Positions 22,914 to 34,712 are shown, counted from the first letter of the stretch. The stretch: 64,000 nucleotides of DNA from Rapana venosa (GCA_028751875.1 CM054144.1:17334044-17398043); one strand, 5' to 3'. Notes: a model not told the origin generated them from the letters alone. A program made the numbers and translations.

Positions 22914-23018
22914 CTTTGGAGCCACTGACCACGATGCCCAGCTCAGCAATGACACCCAGGCAGGTCACCTCTGCCTGGTGGCCTGTCAGCACCGCTTTGG
23001 GAGTAGGGTTCTCCACAC
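22914..23018 (-). CDS. NBEA: Neurobeachin exon o: WD40 blade
   Basis: Encodes SVENPTPKAVLTGHQAEVTC then LGVIAELGIVVSGSK. LTGHxxEVTCxxVxAELGxVxSG is the family's most recognisable WD40 strand set. Acceptor gttcag; donor AAAG/gtgagg, one base into a codon. Confidence 0.95.
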
Positions 23019-23309
23019 CTGAACATTATGGAACAATGATTGTTAGATGTGTACCTCTCGAGCACGACTCAAACAGTCCTGTCAATGTGGAATGTATAAA
23101 ATGAGATTGTAGAATGGGAGAAATATAGAGTGAGAGGAGAGGGGTGAGAGAGAGAGAGTGACAGAAAAGGTGAGATTGAGAGATTGCAGTGTGGAATGTG
23201 TCGGCTATAACCATGAGTACTTTCACATGATCACATCTACTAATTCAAGAATTGTTACATTTTATGTATTCCGGAGGGGGTGTACATGTTTACTTCTTAC
23301 GACATGTAC

Positions 23310-23465
23310 CGAGAGAGAGAGAGAGTGAGAGAGAGAGAGAGTGTTGTGTGAGAGAGAGAGAGAGAGTATATGTGTATGTGAATACATGTGCAGACTGTGT
23401 GTATGTGCATTCCTATTTCAATCACTGTGAAGCACAAAGGTCTCTGGGAGAGTAAGCGCTATATA
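23310..23465. repeat. (GA)n tract and a short SINE tail (gcgctatataaatac)
   Basis: GA-rich 23310-23370, followed at about 23450-23466 by the agcgctatataaatac motif typical of SINE 3' tails. Confidence 0.55.
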
Positions 23466-23829
23466 AATACTTTTTATTTTTAATCATTTCTCTGCAGGGA
23501 AATATGAACAGGTTTTTTACATTACAAAACAGTTCAGACAAAATCATACAAACAATTGTTCTATCTATCCCTTCAGCATCTGATTAGGATTTCTCCGCTA
23601 TCCAACAAAACTAGTTTCACCAAGTCAGTACTCAAAGAGTTTGTACTACAGTTCAGAACACTAAAAATCTTCATCTTGCTTCAGAATTATACGCATACAA
23701 AAAACTGTAGCCTACACTATCACAATACTTATCATTAGTTCAAAATCTATGGTCTTCAGATATTCAAATTGCTTTTTTCCACAACAACACATTGAAACTT
23801 TCAGGCAGTGTGTCTCAAGTACAGGAAAG

Positions 23830-23940
23830 GATGACAAAATGTACAAAACTGCATACACACAGGGACTGGATGAAAAAAAGCACATGAGTGCTTATTCTAT
23901 CATCCTAGAAATAAAAGAAAAAAAGTAAAGTAACCCTAGC
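23830..23940 (+). mobile_element. SINE family 1, 3' half
   Basis: Matches acaaaatttacaaaaccgca...gcttattccattatcctcga...ataaaag of the family tail, plus orientation. Confidence 0.7.
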
Positions 23941-24078
23941 GGAGCCCATCCCTCTCCAGATTGCATGCTAAGCACACTGCCATCCAAACCATAAGCCATA
24001 GCCTCCTCCTACTTTACTACACAAGAACCGAAAAGAGCCCAGAGTATAACTGATCCCGGCAGGATCCCGGGAACTCAC

Positions 24079-24246
24079 TGCCATTGTCGCCAATGATGGC
24101 CTGGGCCTTGGCGTTGAAGAGCCAGACCATGACCGTGCAGTCCTTGGCGCCGGTAGCGATGTAGCAGTCCTGGTTGACATTGCACTCCGACCTGGCCACC
24201 ACCGTCACCACGTCGTAGTGACCAAAGATCACCTGCAGGATCTTGG
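24079..24246 (-). CDS. NBEA: Neurobeachin exon n: WD40 blade with FGHYDVVT
   Basis: Encodes KILQVIFGHYDVVTVVARSE, CNVNQDCYIATGAKDCTVMV and WLFNAKAQAIIGDNG. GHxDVVTxxARSE...ATGAKDCTVMVW is a WD40 blade matching FGHWDVVTCLARSE...SGSRDATLLLW. Two bases complete the previous codon and one is left over. Acceptor gttccag; donor GGCA/gtgagt. Confidence 0.95.
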
Positions 24247-24849
24247 CTGGAACACACACACACGTATATGGATGAATATCAATTCGTTTGTCTTGTGTTG
24301 TGTGTGGTATACGAATAATGATAAACTTGAAGAAAAAGACACACACAAAAAAGAATGAGGAAACATATGAGAACAGCTTCTGAGTTGGAGGTGGTTGTTG
24401 ATACCCAGGTATTTTTACACTAAGGCAAGCTGAACCTGGTAAATGGCAGAGCCCATACCTCCCCACTGTGTGCTGGGTGTGTGTGTGTTACCCATACCAC
24501 TGACTATAGCTGGCCTACTCTTCTATGAAACATGAATGGTTTCTTAATGAGTGCATGCCTGCACTCTAATATGTCGCCTAACTTTACATTTTTATCAGAA
24601 AGGTATGTACAGGAAAGGAGTTGAAACCAATGTAAGTCCAAGGGAAAGAATCCCCTCCAAAGGACACCTCAGCAGATTGTAATCCACACCCTCAGCTATC
24701 ATCAGAACATGAACTTGAAGAGCTCTCTGCATACTGTGCTAATTCACTCCCTTGACCTTGCTTAGTCAATAAAACCTTTGGATGCAAGTCTCACACACAC
24801 CACACTGCAGAAAAGAAAAAAAAATCACAAGTCCAAAAACTTGCAGGGT

Positions 24850-25185
24850 CAAGTTTTTTCCCCCTTTTATTTCAAGGATAATGGAATAAGCATTCATGTG
24901 CTTTTAAAAAAAAAAATCCAGTCCTCGTGTGTATGCAGTTTTGTAAATGTTGTCATCCATTCCCACCAGCACATAATGGCCTATTCTTCTGAAAAGCGAA
25001 ACGGGTTTTAAGATGTGCGCACACGGAACCTCGGTTTATAGTCTCATTCGAAGGACTTTTGGGGAGAGTGGAGTCAGCACTTATGTTAACTCCAGAGGAA
25101 AAATCCTCTTGAACAAAATCGAACCCAGGTCAGCAGATCATGAATACATCACTCTAACCACCAGGCTATCCCGTCCCCCTAAACT
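24850..25185 (-). mobile_element. tRNA-derived SINE, family 1, nearly full length
   Basis: Tail, body and head all present. The head ends ctctaaccaccaggctatcccgtccccc, i.e. an intact A-box region on the minus strand. The body has a short internal deletion near 25013. Confidence 0.9.
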
Positions 25186-25271
25186 ACTGATTTAACTGAA
25201 CAGCAGTGAATTATATCTTGTTTTACAATGGCCTGGACCCTCCTATGTATCTATACACAGCATTCAAACTA

Positions 25272-25382
25272 TGTACACCCCTGAAGTCAGAATGTGGCTA
25301 CCTGAATGGTGGTTGAGAAATGGTTGCACATGCAAAACCTCACCACCGGTGAACCTCAGAACTCTAGCTGAGGAACGAAAGG
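25272..25382 (+). repeat. Dispersed repeat B copy
   Basis: cctgaagtcagaatgtggct...cacatgcaaaacctcaccac... ending in the palindrome cctcagaactctagctgagg, a fully paired 6-bp stem. Confidence 0.8.
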
Positions 25383-25800
25383 AAAAAAGCCAACAAAAAA
25401 CAACAAAACCCCAGACTATATACCTGTTTCAGAGAAGAAAGAAGAAAACAACAAAAAACAACAAAACCCCAGACTATATACCTGTTTCAGAGAAGAAAGA
25501 AAAAAGCCAACAAAAAACAACAAATCCCCAGACTATGTACCTGTTTCAGAGAAGAAAGAAAAACCACAACAAAAAACAACAAAACCCCAGACTATGTACC
25601 TGTTTCAGGGGAAGAGAAGAAAAACCATCCAAAATCACAGCAACAGAATGTAACTGGTTGTCCAGGGGATGAAGCAGAGGAGAAACCACCCAAACAAAAT
25701 TCACCAAAACCCCCTATGCATACCTGTTTCAGAAGAAAACAAAACACAACAGTAAAATACAACTGAAACGCACCTATGTACCTGTTTCAGAGAAGATAGT
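25380..25800 (-). repeat. Tandem repeat of about 58-61 bp, 5-6 decaying copies
   Basis: Plus-strand units read ccccagactatatacctgtt + tcagagaagaaagaaaaaag with A-rich filler. The first copy grows out of the 3' end of the repeat B copy. On the sense strand of neurobeachin each unit reads ttctttcttctctgaaacag/gtatat. Confidence 0.85.
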
Positions 25801-26479
25801 AAACACCATCACATTTAAAAATAAAAACCAACATGTAATTTTCCCGAGAAGTAACGAAATTGTACCGCCACAGAGCTTTCGTGAGTATAATCGACGTTCG
25901 AAGCAAGGCGTTTCAAAAGTATTTCACCAGGTCTCCTCTGAAGCTTTACAGTGGCAAACATCAGGTAAATAAATTAAGTTGCACATTGTCTCCTTTTGTT
26001 TATAATATATTAAACATTTTCATTTTTGCTCTAGTTGGTGTAGGACTGTTCTTGCTCCACATACTATCCGCCAACTTTGGCGTATCAAGTAGGAAGCAAA
26101 AGCCACTTAGAAAAGTATTTTTCAGAGAGCAGATAACCAAACAAAGTGAAATGATTCAGTGTAGAGATATTTTAAGTTGATCACATTAAAGCTTCTTTTG
26201 TTTATTAATTAATATACACAAGGGGGATGTTTTGTTTTTTGGTTAGTTGGTTTTGTTGGCTGTCTCTTTCTCTCTCTTTCTTCTCCCTAACTTGGCGTAT
26301 CAAAAGTAGGAAGACACCACTTAAGAATAGACAGTCTTGACCTTTGTCAGGAGAGGCAGAGAACAAACAAGGCTGAAAGACTTCTTTCTACAAGGACCTG
26401 GCTGGTGCCCCTGTGATCCAGGGATCATGGCATTGACTCACTAACTGACTGATGATCTGGATGCCTATCTGATGACCCT

Positions 26480-27235
26480 GAAAGAGTCACAGGGTAGAGA
26501 GGTACACTACACTACACTACACTACACCACACTACACTACACTACACCACACTACACCCCACTACACTACAGGACACTACACCACACTACACCACACTAC
26601 ACTACACCACACTACACTTCACTACATTACACCACACCACACCGCACTGCAAGACACAGGGTAGAGAGGTACACTACACTACAGGACACTACACTACAGG
26701 ACACTACACTACAGGACACTACACTACAGAACACAGGGTAGAGAGGTACACTACACTACAGGACACTACACTACAGGACACTACACTACAGGACACTACA
26801 CTACAGGACACTACACTACAGGACACAGGGTAGAGAGGTACACTACACTACAGGACACTACACTACAGGACACTACACTACACTACAGGACACAGGGTAG
26901 AGAGGTACACTACACTACAGGACACTACACTACAGGACACTACACTACAGGACACTACACTACAGGACACAGGGTAGAGAGGTACACTACACTACAGGAC
27001 ACTACACTACAGGACACTACACTACAGGACACAGGGTAGAGAGGTACACTACAGGACACTACACTACAGGACACTACACTACAGGACACTACACTACAGG
27101 ACACAGGGTAGAGAGGTACACTACACTACACTGCACCACACTACACCACACCACACCACACTACATTACACTAGACACTACACTACACTACATTACACTA
27201 TACACTACACCACACTATGCACCACATTACAGGAC
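26480..27235. repeat. Higher-order array built on CACTA pentamers, 750 bp
   Basis: (CACTA)n with a 15-bp sub-unit (actacactacaggac) and a longer period marked by cagggtagagaggtacacta. It fills most of the exon-l-proximal intron, where WD40 blade 1 should lie. Confidence 0.95.
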
Positions 27236-27251
27236 AGAGGGTACCACCTAC

Positions 27252-27341
27252 CCAGCAGCTGATCCATGGTGAGGGGCAGCTGGGGCGCGGCCTGGCCATC
27301 CTTGCTGTCTGAGGAGGAGAAGCTGGAGGAGGCTGTGTTGG
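27252..27341 (-). CDS. NBEA: Neurobeachin exon l: low-complexity loop before WD40 blade 1
   Basis: Encodes PNTASSSFSSSDSKDGQAAP then QLPLTMDQLL. The QLPLTMDQLL end aligns with QLPVEIDPLIA in vertebrate LRBA; the Ser-rich part is a lineage-specific loop. Phases match exon k and, unexpectedly, also exon n (see the missing-blade finding). Acceptor ttgacag; donor CTGG/gtaggt. A 750-bp pentamer-based array begins about a dozen bases past the donor. Confidence 0.88.
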
Positions 27342-27479
27342 CTGTCAACCACACATGTATCAACACCCCATTACAACGCGGTATATCGTATACATGCACA
27401 TACAAAGGATCAACTATGCATGTTAAAGATTTTGTAATGCGTTTCAGTGCGTTACTGATACATGAATATACCCAGCATA

Positions 27480-27592
27480 TATCCCCGAAGTTGGAATTAG
27501 ACCACCTTCATAGCGGGCAAAATATGGTAGTATACGCAAAATCTCACCATTTGTGAACCTCGGAGCTCTAGCCGAGGAACAAAAGAAAGAAA
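27480..27592 (+). repeat. Dispersed repeat B copy with the perfect palindrome
   Basis: Ends cctcggagctctagccgagg (6-bp stem, 8-nt loop), probably the ancestral state of the stem. Confidence 0.75.
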
Positions 27593-28543
27593 AACAACAA
27601 AAAACATGGTTTAGTCGTCTTTCTAACTAACTACCAACTTTATCACAGAGTTAGTGTGTTAAAAGCATGGTGCTCTTCACACAATCTCTCTCTCTTATAT
27701 GCTGGGCATGTGATGATACATACACATTCTCTCTTTCTCTCTCTTTATTATACTCGCACACATGCGTGTCCACATACAAACACATTATGTCTAAATACAA
27801 ATACAGTGCACAGGCACAAATACAGAGGGACAACAACAGCACCAACATCACCAGACGCAACAACACGCAGACCCACAAATCTGATCATTCCATACTGTAC
27901 ATGATATACAGAAAATCACACTTTCCTGTTCACTCGTTTTCTATTCTTTCTCTACCTCAGCGTCCCTACTCACACACAGTGCAAAAAAAAAATCAGAAAT
28001 GACAACCTACATGCTAGAAATAAACCCAAATCCATTTTTGCTATACTTGATACATGTAATATATAAGAAAATTCCACAACTTACCGGTTACCAGTTTGTG
28101 CTTAGTTTTTTTCACCACTTCAGGCAGTCTGCACTAACTTCAACACCAGTTGTCACTGGTGATAGGAAAATAGGAAATGTCCAGGACACTAACCAGAGAA
28201 TGAACCCAACCATGTAATTTGACGCACACTGAAACGGTCCTCAAATATTAATGAAACTGGCGATTATAAACAAGGCATAACTAGTTTTAACACACAGTAG
28301 TCAGACAAATTAAGAAAATGAGAGTTAAAGTAAAGAAAATATAGGCTCCATTATTACCAGAAATTGGAAGCACAGGAACATGGAATCTATCATTATACAC
28401 GAAAAATGGAAATAAGGGACTTATTCATAATGAGAATTTGAAGTAAATATGGGATCTATTACTCTGAACATTTGAAGTACAAGAAAACGTCCATCACAAC
28501 ACACTGCAAACCATTGCAGCAGCAGTGCAGCACAAAGACATAC

Positions 28544-28721
28544 GGATGTAGGCGTTGTTCCACTTGTTGATGGCGAAGTGGTGGTTGGCAGTGATGGTGG
28601 TGACGGCGGGGGTGGGGACGGCAGGGTGGGTGTTGGCAGCCACATGCACCACCGGCGAGTTGGAGAGGAACTTCATGATCATGCACACGTCCTCCTGGTT
28701 CTGCGAGAACATCATGGGCGT
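28544..28721 (-). CDS. NBEA: Neurobeachin exon k: BEACH to WD40 transition
   Basis: Fifty-nine codons beginning TPMMFSQNQEDVCMIMKFLS, then NSPVVHVAANTHPAVPTPAV and TTITANHHFAINKWNNAYI. This matches the NSPVxHVAANT...FAVNxWHN strands of the family at the start of the propeller. Acceptor ggttccag; donor ATCC/gtatgt, one base into a codon. Confidence 0.94.
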
Positions 28722-29164
28722 CTGGAACCACACACAACCCCACCACCCTGAGTCACTGTGTTCAAGTCTGGGAAAGGTTTATCCGCAGTGCAGTTTTATT
28801 CTTTTCTTTAGTTCTTCTGTCTGCTTAGAATTTTTTAACTCCTGTATGTGAGTGCCCCCTTTCTAAGCAAGAAACTTCATACAAAAACCTTATCTACCTA
28901 GTCTAAGACACAAACATTTTGCCACAAATGCCCCCCCCCCCACCCCCCCCCCTTCAAAAGAGAAGGATAGCACTCTCTATGTCCTAAGAGCTAGGGGGTA
29001 TGGATTGCTAATCATTTAACTGTAACAAACATTTGTTTAAAACATGTTAGTGAAAAGCCATGCTTGCACACACACACACATACACATTATTTTTATCACA
29101 CTTATATCACAGCAGTGTTCAACATTTGGGCTCATTTATCCCATTGTGATATAAATCATTCAGA

Positions 29165-29526
29165 GGGTGGGACAGCCTAGTGATTAGAGTGTTGTGCTCA
29201 TGACTTGATGACCCAGGATCAAGCCTGTGTTCCAGCCATCACTGAGACGTCCTTTCAAGGTGACTTCCCCTGGAGTTGACTTGACATCTGTACTGAATCC
29301 ACTCTCTGAAAGTCATTTGGATGAGACTATAAACCAAGGCCCTGTGTGCAAATACACTTAGCACATGACACAATTTACAAAACCGCATATACACAAAGCA
29401 CATGAGCGCTTATTCCATTATCCTCGATATAAAAGAATACATAAAATAAAATTAAAATAAAAATAAAAATTTGTTTGCTTTACAAGATTCAGTGCTATAT
29501 TAACTCAAAACATTATTATTATTATG
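29165..29526 (+). mobile_element. tRNA-derived SINE, family 1, plus tail module and (ATT)n
   Basis: A head with gacagcctagtgattagag and a weak B-box (ggatcaagcc), then the full body with an inserted ctttcaaggtgacttcc stretch. The tail module (tttgctttacaagattcagtgctatatt) ends in (ATT)n. Confidence 0.88.
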
Positions 29527-29642
29527 ACTTGGAACATCCTGTGCACAAGTTAAAACTCATTCAGCCTTTTGGATGAGAAAGTAAGAAAGGATTAGCAACA
29601 GATTCATTTATGAAAACACATGCACACTGGTGTCATGTTTAG

Positions 29643-29706
29643 ATATTAGTAAACCTTGAAGCTCTGGCTGAGAAATAAACTTCCAACTCCCCCCCCCCCC
29701 CCCCCC
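29643..29706 (+). repeat. Repeat B palindromic end plus C16 run
   Basis: gtaaaccttgaagctctggctgagaaa, a diverged B end, followed by 16 C (29691-29706). Confidence 0.5.
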
Positions 29707-30164
29707 TATGAAACCCATTCTTCTTCATACGCCAACATTGCAGAAAACTGCATTCAACATGATAAACCACAAAAGAATTAAGATCATAAAAAGGCAGCAA
29801 AACATATTCCCTGTTTTCTGCACGGTAAAGAAATACTAGCTTTCCTTTGACAACGTGTCTCTATATATGTTCTGAATCACACAGTAAGAAAACAAACAGA
29901 ATCATGGCCTGTCAGAAGCAACGAAGAGCAGGCAACCACCAATTCCTGAGGCTGTCATTAGAGAAAAGCTTTCATGCAGAGCGTTCAACATTGAAGAAAT
30001 GTTTTCTGTGCTGATCCACACCAAGCCCACCCCTTCATGTAAAAAAAAAAAAAGGGGGGGGGGGGGGGCAAAACTCCCTGAACAAAACAAAAAAAAAAGG
30101 AAAGAACCGTTTACCTTATTCTGGAAATTTTGTATCAAAATGAGAGAACAAAAACTTTCAAAGG

Positions 30165-30400
30165 GGTTGTGTGTATGTGTGAGTGTGTGTTTATGTGTAT
30201 GTTTGTGTGTGTGTATGTGCGCGCTTGCATGTGTGTGTTAGTGTGCATGTGTGTGCGCACACGCGCACGTGTGTGAGTGTGCATGTGTGTGCACACATGT
30301 GTGTGTGTGTGCGTGCATGCATTTGTCCATGTGTGTGCGTTATGTCTGTGTGTACATGCATGAACACACACACATGTATGTACATTATATATATTCATGA
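30165..30400. repeat. (GT)n-rich low-complexity tract
   Basis: Imperfect GT/GC dinucleotides; no gene. Confidence 0.9.
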
Positions 30401-30611
30401 TGCATTTGTTATACTCATCTTCTGAACAACACTACTCTAACTAAGGGAGAAGATGGAGAGAAAACAAGAGGTGCAGGGAACAAAGGGGTAAGTGCCAGCT
30501 GAGCAACGTGGCAAAACATCAACATGTATAGAAAACAAAAGTCTGATACCTTCTCAAAATAATGCCATGCAAGCCAAAACCCAAACCAACAGGTGTATGT
30601 GTGTATGGGTC

Positions 30612-30681
30612 ATCATATTTTTATTTCCAGATGGTACAGTGAATAAGCAATGCATTTACTTTTTTTTCATCAAGCCATCTA

Positions 30682-30720
<39 letters not shown>
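30612..30720 (+). repeat. Second copy of the dispersed repeat of 660-745, ending in (GT)n
   Basis: tatttccagatggtacagtg + aataagcaatgcatttac, then ccatctatctgtgtgtg... The same ccatctatct junction is seen at 737-750. Confidence 0.65.
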
Positions 30721-30724
<4 letters not shown>

Positions 30725-30899
30725 ATGTGTGAGTATGCATGTATGAATATCTGCATGTATGTCTCTGTAAATGTGCATAATAATTATGTCTGCATGCCCG
30801 TGTCTATGAAAGTGTGTCAACAGTTCAATGAAAAGGATAAAATGTTCCTGAATACAAATGAAGACTACAAAACCAAAACAAATTCTTTGTTGTAACTCA

Positions 30900-33200
30900 A
30901 CAATGATGTAACATTCCCATTTAAAAGCAAACAAACAAAAACAAACAAACCTGAAAAAGAATGGAAAAAAACAAAGCACAGTTTTCAAATGGTAAAGAAT
31001 TTAAAGATTAGTTACATAAGCATCCACATCAAATGAATTCCTCTTTTTGTTAGTAGCTTCAAATCAATAGAAGAAAAAAAAGGGGTAATTTCATGACAAT
31101 GTTTCTTTCTATCTCTCCTTCATATCATTCACATAAACTCACAGGCTTAAAATTAAAAAAAAGTGGCAATGGCATTCTGTAGACAAACCAACCAAAAAAG
31201 AAGAGGAAGAAGAAGAAAACAAAACAAATCAAATGCAGACATTGAAAATCTATACCTATAATTGTGCATGCCTAGAAGTGTACTATTATGCAATGGAAGC
31301 GTTTGGATGCATGAGTTTATGTTTGGTGTGGTGTGATGTGATATGGCATGTATGTGAGTGAGTGTGTACACATCTGTAATGTGGTGAGAGTGTGAGTTTG
31401 CACACATGTGGGCATTTGTATCTGTGCACCTGTCTGTGCATGTCCCGTCACAAAAAAGCAAAAGAAACATCCCACAGGCTGACCTAAACCAGCAACCACA
31501 CTAAACCAACACACACACACACACACACACACAACAACCACTACAACACAACACTAAGCATGCAGATGGTCAGGTCATGCAACAAGAGATAAAGAAACAA
31601 ACAACTAGGAGTTCAAACAATACAGGTCTGTCAACTACATGGTGAAAAATAAGCAAGCACCTTGTTTAGGATACTTCTACGGTCTTGGTGCTTCTCAATT
31701 AACTGAAAACAGACAACACCATGCATGCTTTAGACAAGGAAGGCAGGCAGGCAGGCAGGGCCTGCAGTGTCAATCGCTGCACAGACACTGGCTGCACGCC
31801 CACTATGTCCCCACATCTACCCAGTCTACTGAATTAGTCAGCCTCACCCAATACGTATGGTATGCTCCAGGCCAAAAGCTTTGTCAGTTGCTGATGTTAG
31901 CAAAGTGCCAAAGCCTACATTACAATGTTGTCAGGTTTTAAAATGTTGTGTTGAGACTGTCTTCAGCTATGACAGGCTCTTAGTGGAACAACAACCTGCA
32001 CTCTCTCTTAATAAAGGAGATCAAAATCCTCTGAAGTCAGAGTTTGGATGCCTTTGAATATGGCAAGGTACTTGAAAACAGTCATGCATGCAATCTCTGT
32101 ATCCAGTGTGTGCATATGGTCTTCCAGTGGTTTCCAGGTGGCACGAGTGAGACAGGGTGCACGCACATTGTGGGTGACCTCCAGGGTGTTATGCTGGGGA
32201 ATGTGCAGCAACAACAACCACCCACAATGTGCTTGCACAGTGCAGGTATTTTGTTTTTAGTTCTTTGAAGCTCCTTTCTCTACACATACAAAGCTAAGCT
32301 TTTTTCACATGTAGTTCTGTGGTGGGTGTATTACTGCAATAGCTTCACATCCACAAAAACACCATGTATGTGCCTAGATTTATTCACAGGATTTACTCAT
32401 CTAGATTTACTCATCTAATATCATAAACCTATGTCTGATAGTGTGGGTACAAAGTTGTATTCAATTAGGTATGCATCTTCACTGTCAGACAAAATCATAT
32501 GTTAATTAACATTTAAAATGCTATGCTTTGATTGTTTTGACTATTCAAGATATCCCTCAATCAATCTCACTACCTGTGCAATATCTCATCACTTCTTTGA
32601 CTGAATGTGAAAAAGATGCATATCATAAAAGAAATTAATACTTTTTCTTACATGAAAAGAAAAAAAAAGGAAAAAAAGCAGCTTCAGCCCATAATCCTTG
32701 ACAAGCAGTTAGCAAAGTATATACATATATATATATATACTTTAATGAAATAACACTGTCACACCAGATATGCCATGAACAGGAACATGGTTTGTATTCA
32801 TTTATCAACCATGTCATACAAAAAATACAAACACCTATCATTACATCAAGTGCACTTCAAACAGACTAATGACAATGATTTCACTCTGCATACATGCAGC
32901 TACAATTACAACATTTCATTCAACAATAAAACCTTTACACACACAACTTTAGCATACATGAAACACCAATAAAACGTACAAAGAATGAGGTTTTTTGAAA
33001 AAACAACAGCAATTGTCATTACTTACTTCAGATGCACTTCAAAATTCACAACAGCAATAAAACTATAACTGATTAACTATAGAAACTTTTTTCACTTTCA
33101 AACAACAAGAACTTGCTGCAGAACAAAGAACATACAACAGTCACAAGAATAACAAGGTGGTAACGAACACAGAAGATACTGGCAACTCAGGGAGGGCGGT
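30900..33200. other. Intron of neurobeachin with little structure
   Basis: AT-rich, with (GGCA)5 at about 31738-31759 and short AT and CA tracts. No exon or mobile element recognised apart from a possible repeat B scrap near 32030. Confidence 0.45.
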
Positions 33201-33231
33201 GTAACACAGACTGTGGCGAGGACTCACTCAC

Positions 33232-33321
33232 CAGGTGCATGACAGAGCTGCGAGGAGGGTGGGGCTCCGTCAGCAGCTGGGATGGGGTCTGGCCAAAACT
33301 GCGAATCTGGTTCTCCACAGC
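33232..33321 (-). CDS. NBEA: Neurobeachin exon j: end of BEACH domain
   Basis: Thirty codons: [20 protein letters not shown] then [10 protein letters not shown]. FGQTPxQLLxEPHPPR is the C-terminal BEACH signature. The usual Ile before Glu-Pro-His is Thr here. Phase 0 at both ends; acceptor acggcag, donor CTG/gtgagt. Confidence 0.95.
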
Positions 33322-33410
33322 CTGCCGTAAACATTACAGGTAACAGTGATCAAAGTTCAAGTAAAGAGTTACCTTACAAATAGAGAAAAACCCAAACACT
33401 TCAAACATTT

Positions 33411-33833
33411 GTGACACTCCACCACATGCTGAGTCGCTTTGCACTAGAGGACAATTTTTAGCTATCGACATGTTTTAATCTGCAATAAAAGGGCTATTCA
33501 ATACAAAAAAACAGATTGAAAATCGAACATTTCTATGAAAACTTACTACAGCTTGAAATGATGGACCGCAGGAAGTGACAAAATGATAAATTGACAAGTT
33601 TAACATTGTAAAACGAGGCCAAAATGAAGGTTTGGGTATTTTGAAAACACATTTAAAAGCAAAAGGGAACAAAATTACGCCTTGATATTTCATGACAATA
33701 TAGAAAAATAGCTATAGTTGTATAATCAATCAAAATATCAAAATCGACAACCTGACCGCCACCTGCCTAAAATGGCTCCTAGTGAAAAGTGGGTCAGGTG
33801 TTAAGTGACTCATTTCGTGGTGGAGTGTGTCAC
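33411..33833. mobile_element. MITE-like non-autonomous DNA transposon, 423 bp
   Basis: Imperfect terminal inverted repeats: gtgacactccaccacatgct + gagtcgctt at the left, and the reverse complement of the right end reads gtgacacactccaccacgaa + atgagtcactt. They differ by a 2-nt indel and a few substitutions. ATTT flanks both ends (33407-33410 and 33834-33837) as a likely 4-bp target duplication. The interior is AT-rich and non-coding. Superfamily unassigned. Confidence 0.75.
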
Positions 33834-34161
33834 ATTTATTACAAAATTAAAAACTGATGAAAACAATGCCTAAATGTGCAGGAGCTCTATGATTTCTGTT
33901 ATCTTCCACATCTTCTTCCCTGCATGCTGTTCATTCGTGTTGGTGAGAATGTGTGTCTTCTTCTTCTCATTAGTTTAATTCACTACAAGTTCATTTAGAC
34001 AAATATAAATCATGTGTATGTGTACGAATACATGTGTGTGTGCATGTATGTACATGTGTGTGTGTGTATAGATATAGAAGCATGCATACATTCATGTCCA
34101 CACACATGGCATGTGAGTATGCATGTGTGCAGGTGCATGCATGTCAGTGCATCCTTCCTAC

Positions 34162-34256
34162 CTCTCTCATGACGGGATCAGTAATGCTTTCCAGGTTGAC
34201 GTTGCCTTCATAGGTCAGGTAGTAGAACACATTCGTTGCTCGGACGGCTTCGGGAC
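34162..34256 (-). CDS. NBEA: Neurobeachin exon i: BEACH, C-terminal part
   Basis: Encodes [20 protein letters not shown] then [11 protein letters not shown]. It completes the split Gly from exon h and ends in phase 0 at GAG/gtagga; acceptor tgtccag. [10 protein letters not shown] is a conserved BEACH block. A SINE copy with an adjacent dispersed repeat lies about 60 bp away in the intron on the plus-strand right. Confidence 0.95.
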
Positions 34257-34317
34257 CTGGACATATCACCTCGCACATCACAAACCACATCCACAGGCTA
34301 GATTTTGTATGAGAAGA

Positions 34318-34600
34318 ACAGTGGCAGGATGGTCAAGACGTTCAACTGCCTAACAAGTAAATTGTGAGGTTCTGGGTATGATTCCCAGTCTCGCCCTTTC
34401 TTCACAGCTTGACAAATCAAACTGACTGTCAAACTCCTTCAGATGAAAGTATAAGCCAAGGTCCCATGGGCAAATGCACACTGAACATCTTGCACACACG
34501 TTAAAAACTCGTTCCGCTTTTCAGAAGAATAGACCGTTTCATGCTGGTAGGAACGGATGACAACATTTAAACAATAAGTGCATGCACACATGTATCATGT
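34318..34600 (+). mobile_element. tRNA-derived SINE, family 1, plus orientation
   Basis: A diverged head (gtggcaggatggtcaagacgttcaact, ggttctgggtatgattccca), a body with aagtataagccaaggtccc and cgttccgcttttcagaagaatag, followed within 20 bp by a repeat B copy. Confidence 0.8.
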
Positions 34601-34609
34601 TTAGACACC

Positions 34610-34712
34610 ATTCCTGAGGTTGGAATGTGTCTACCTAAATGGTTTGGGGGGTGTGGATGCTCGCATATGCAAAAGTCTTACCATTGTTGAACCTCAGAGC
34701 TCTAGATGATAA
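34610..34712 (+). repeat. Dispersed repeat B copy
   Basis: cctgaggttggaatgtgtct...gcatatgcaaaagtcttacc...cctcagagctctagatgata. The 3' stem half is decayed. Confidence 0.75.
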
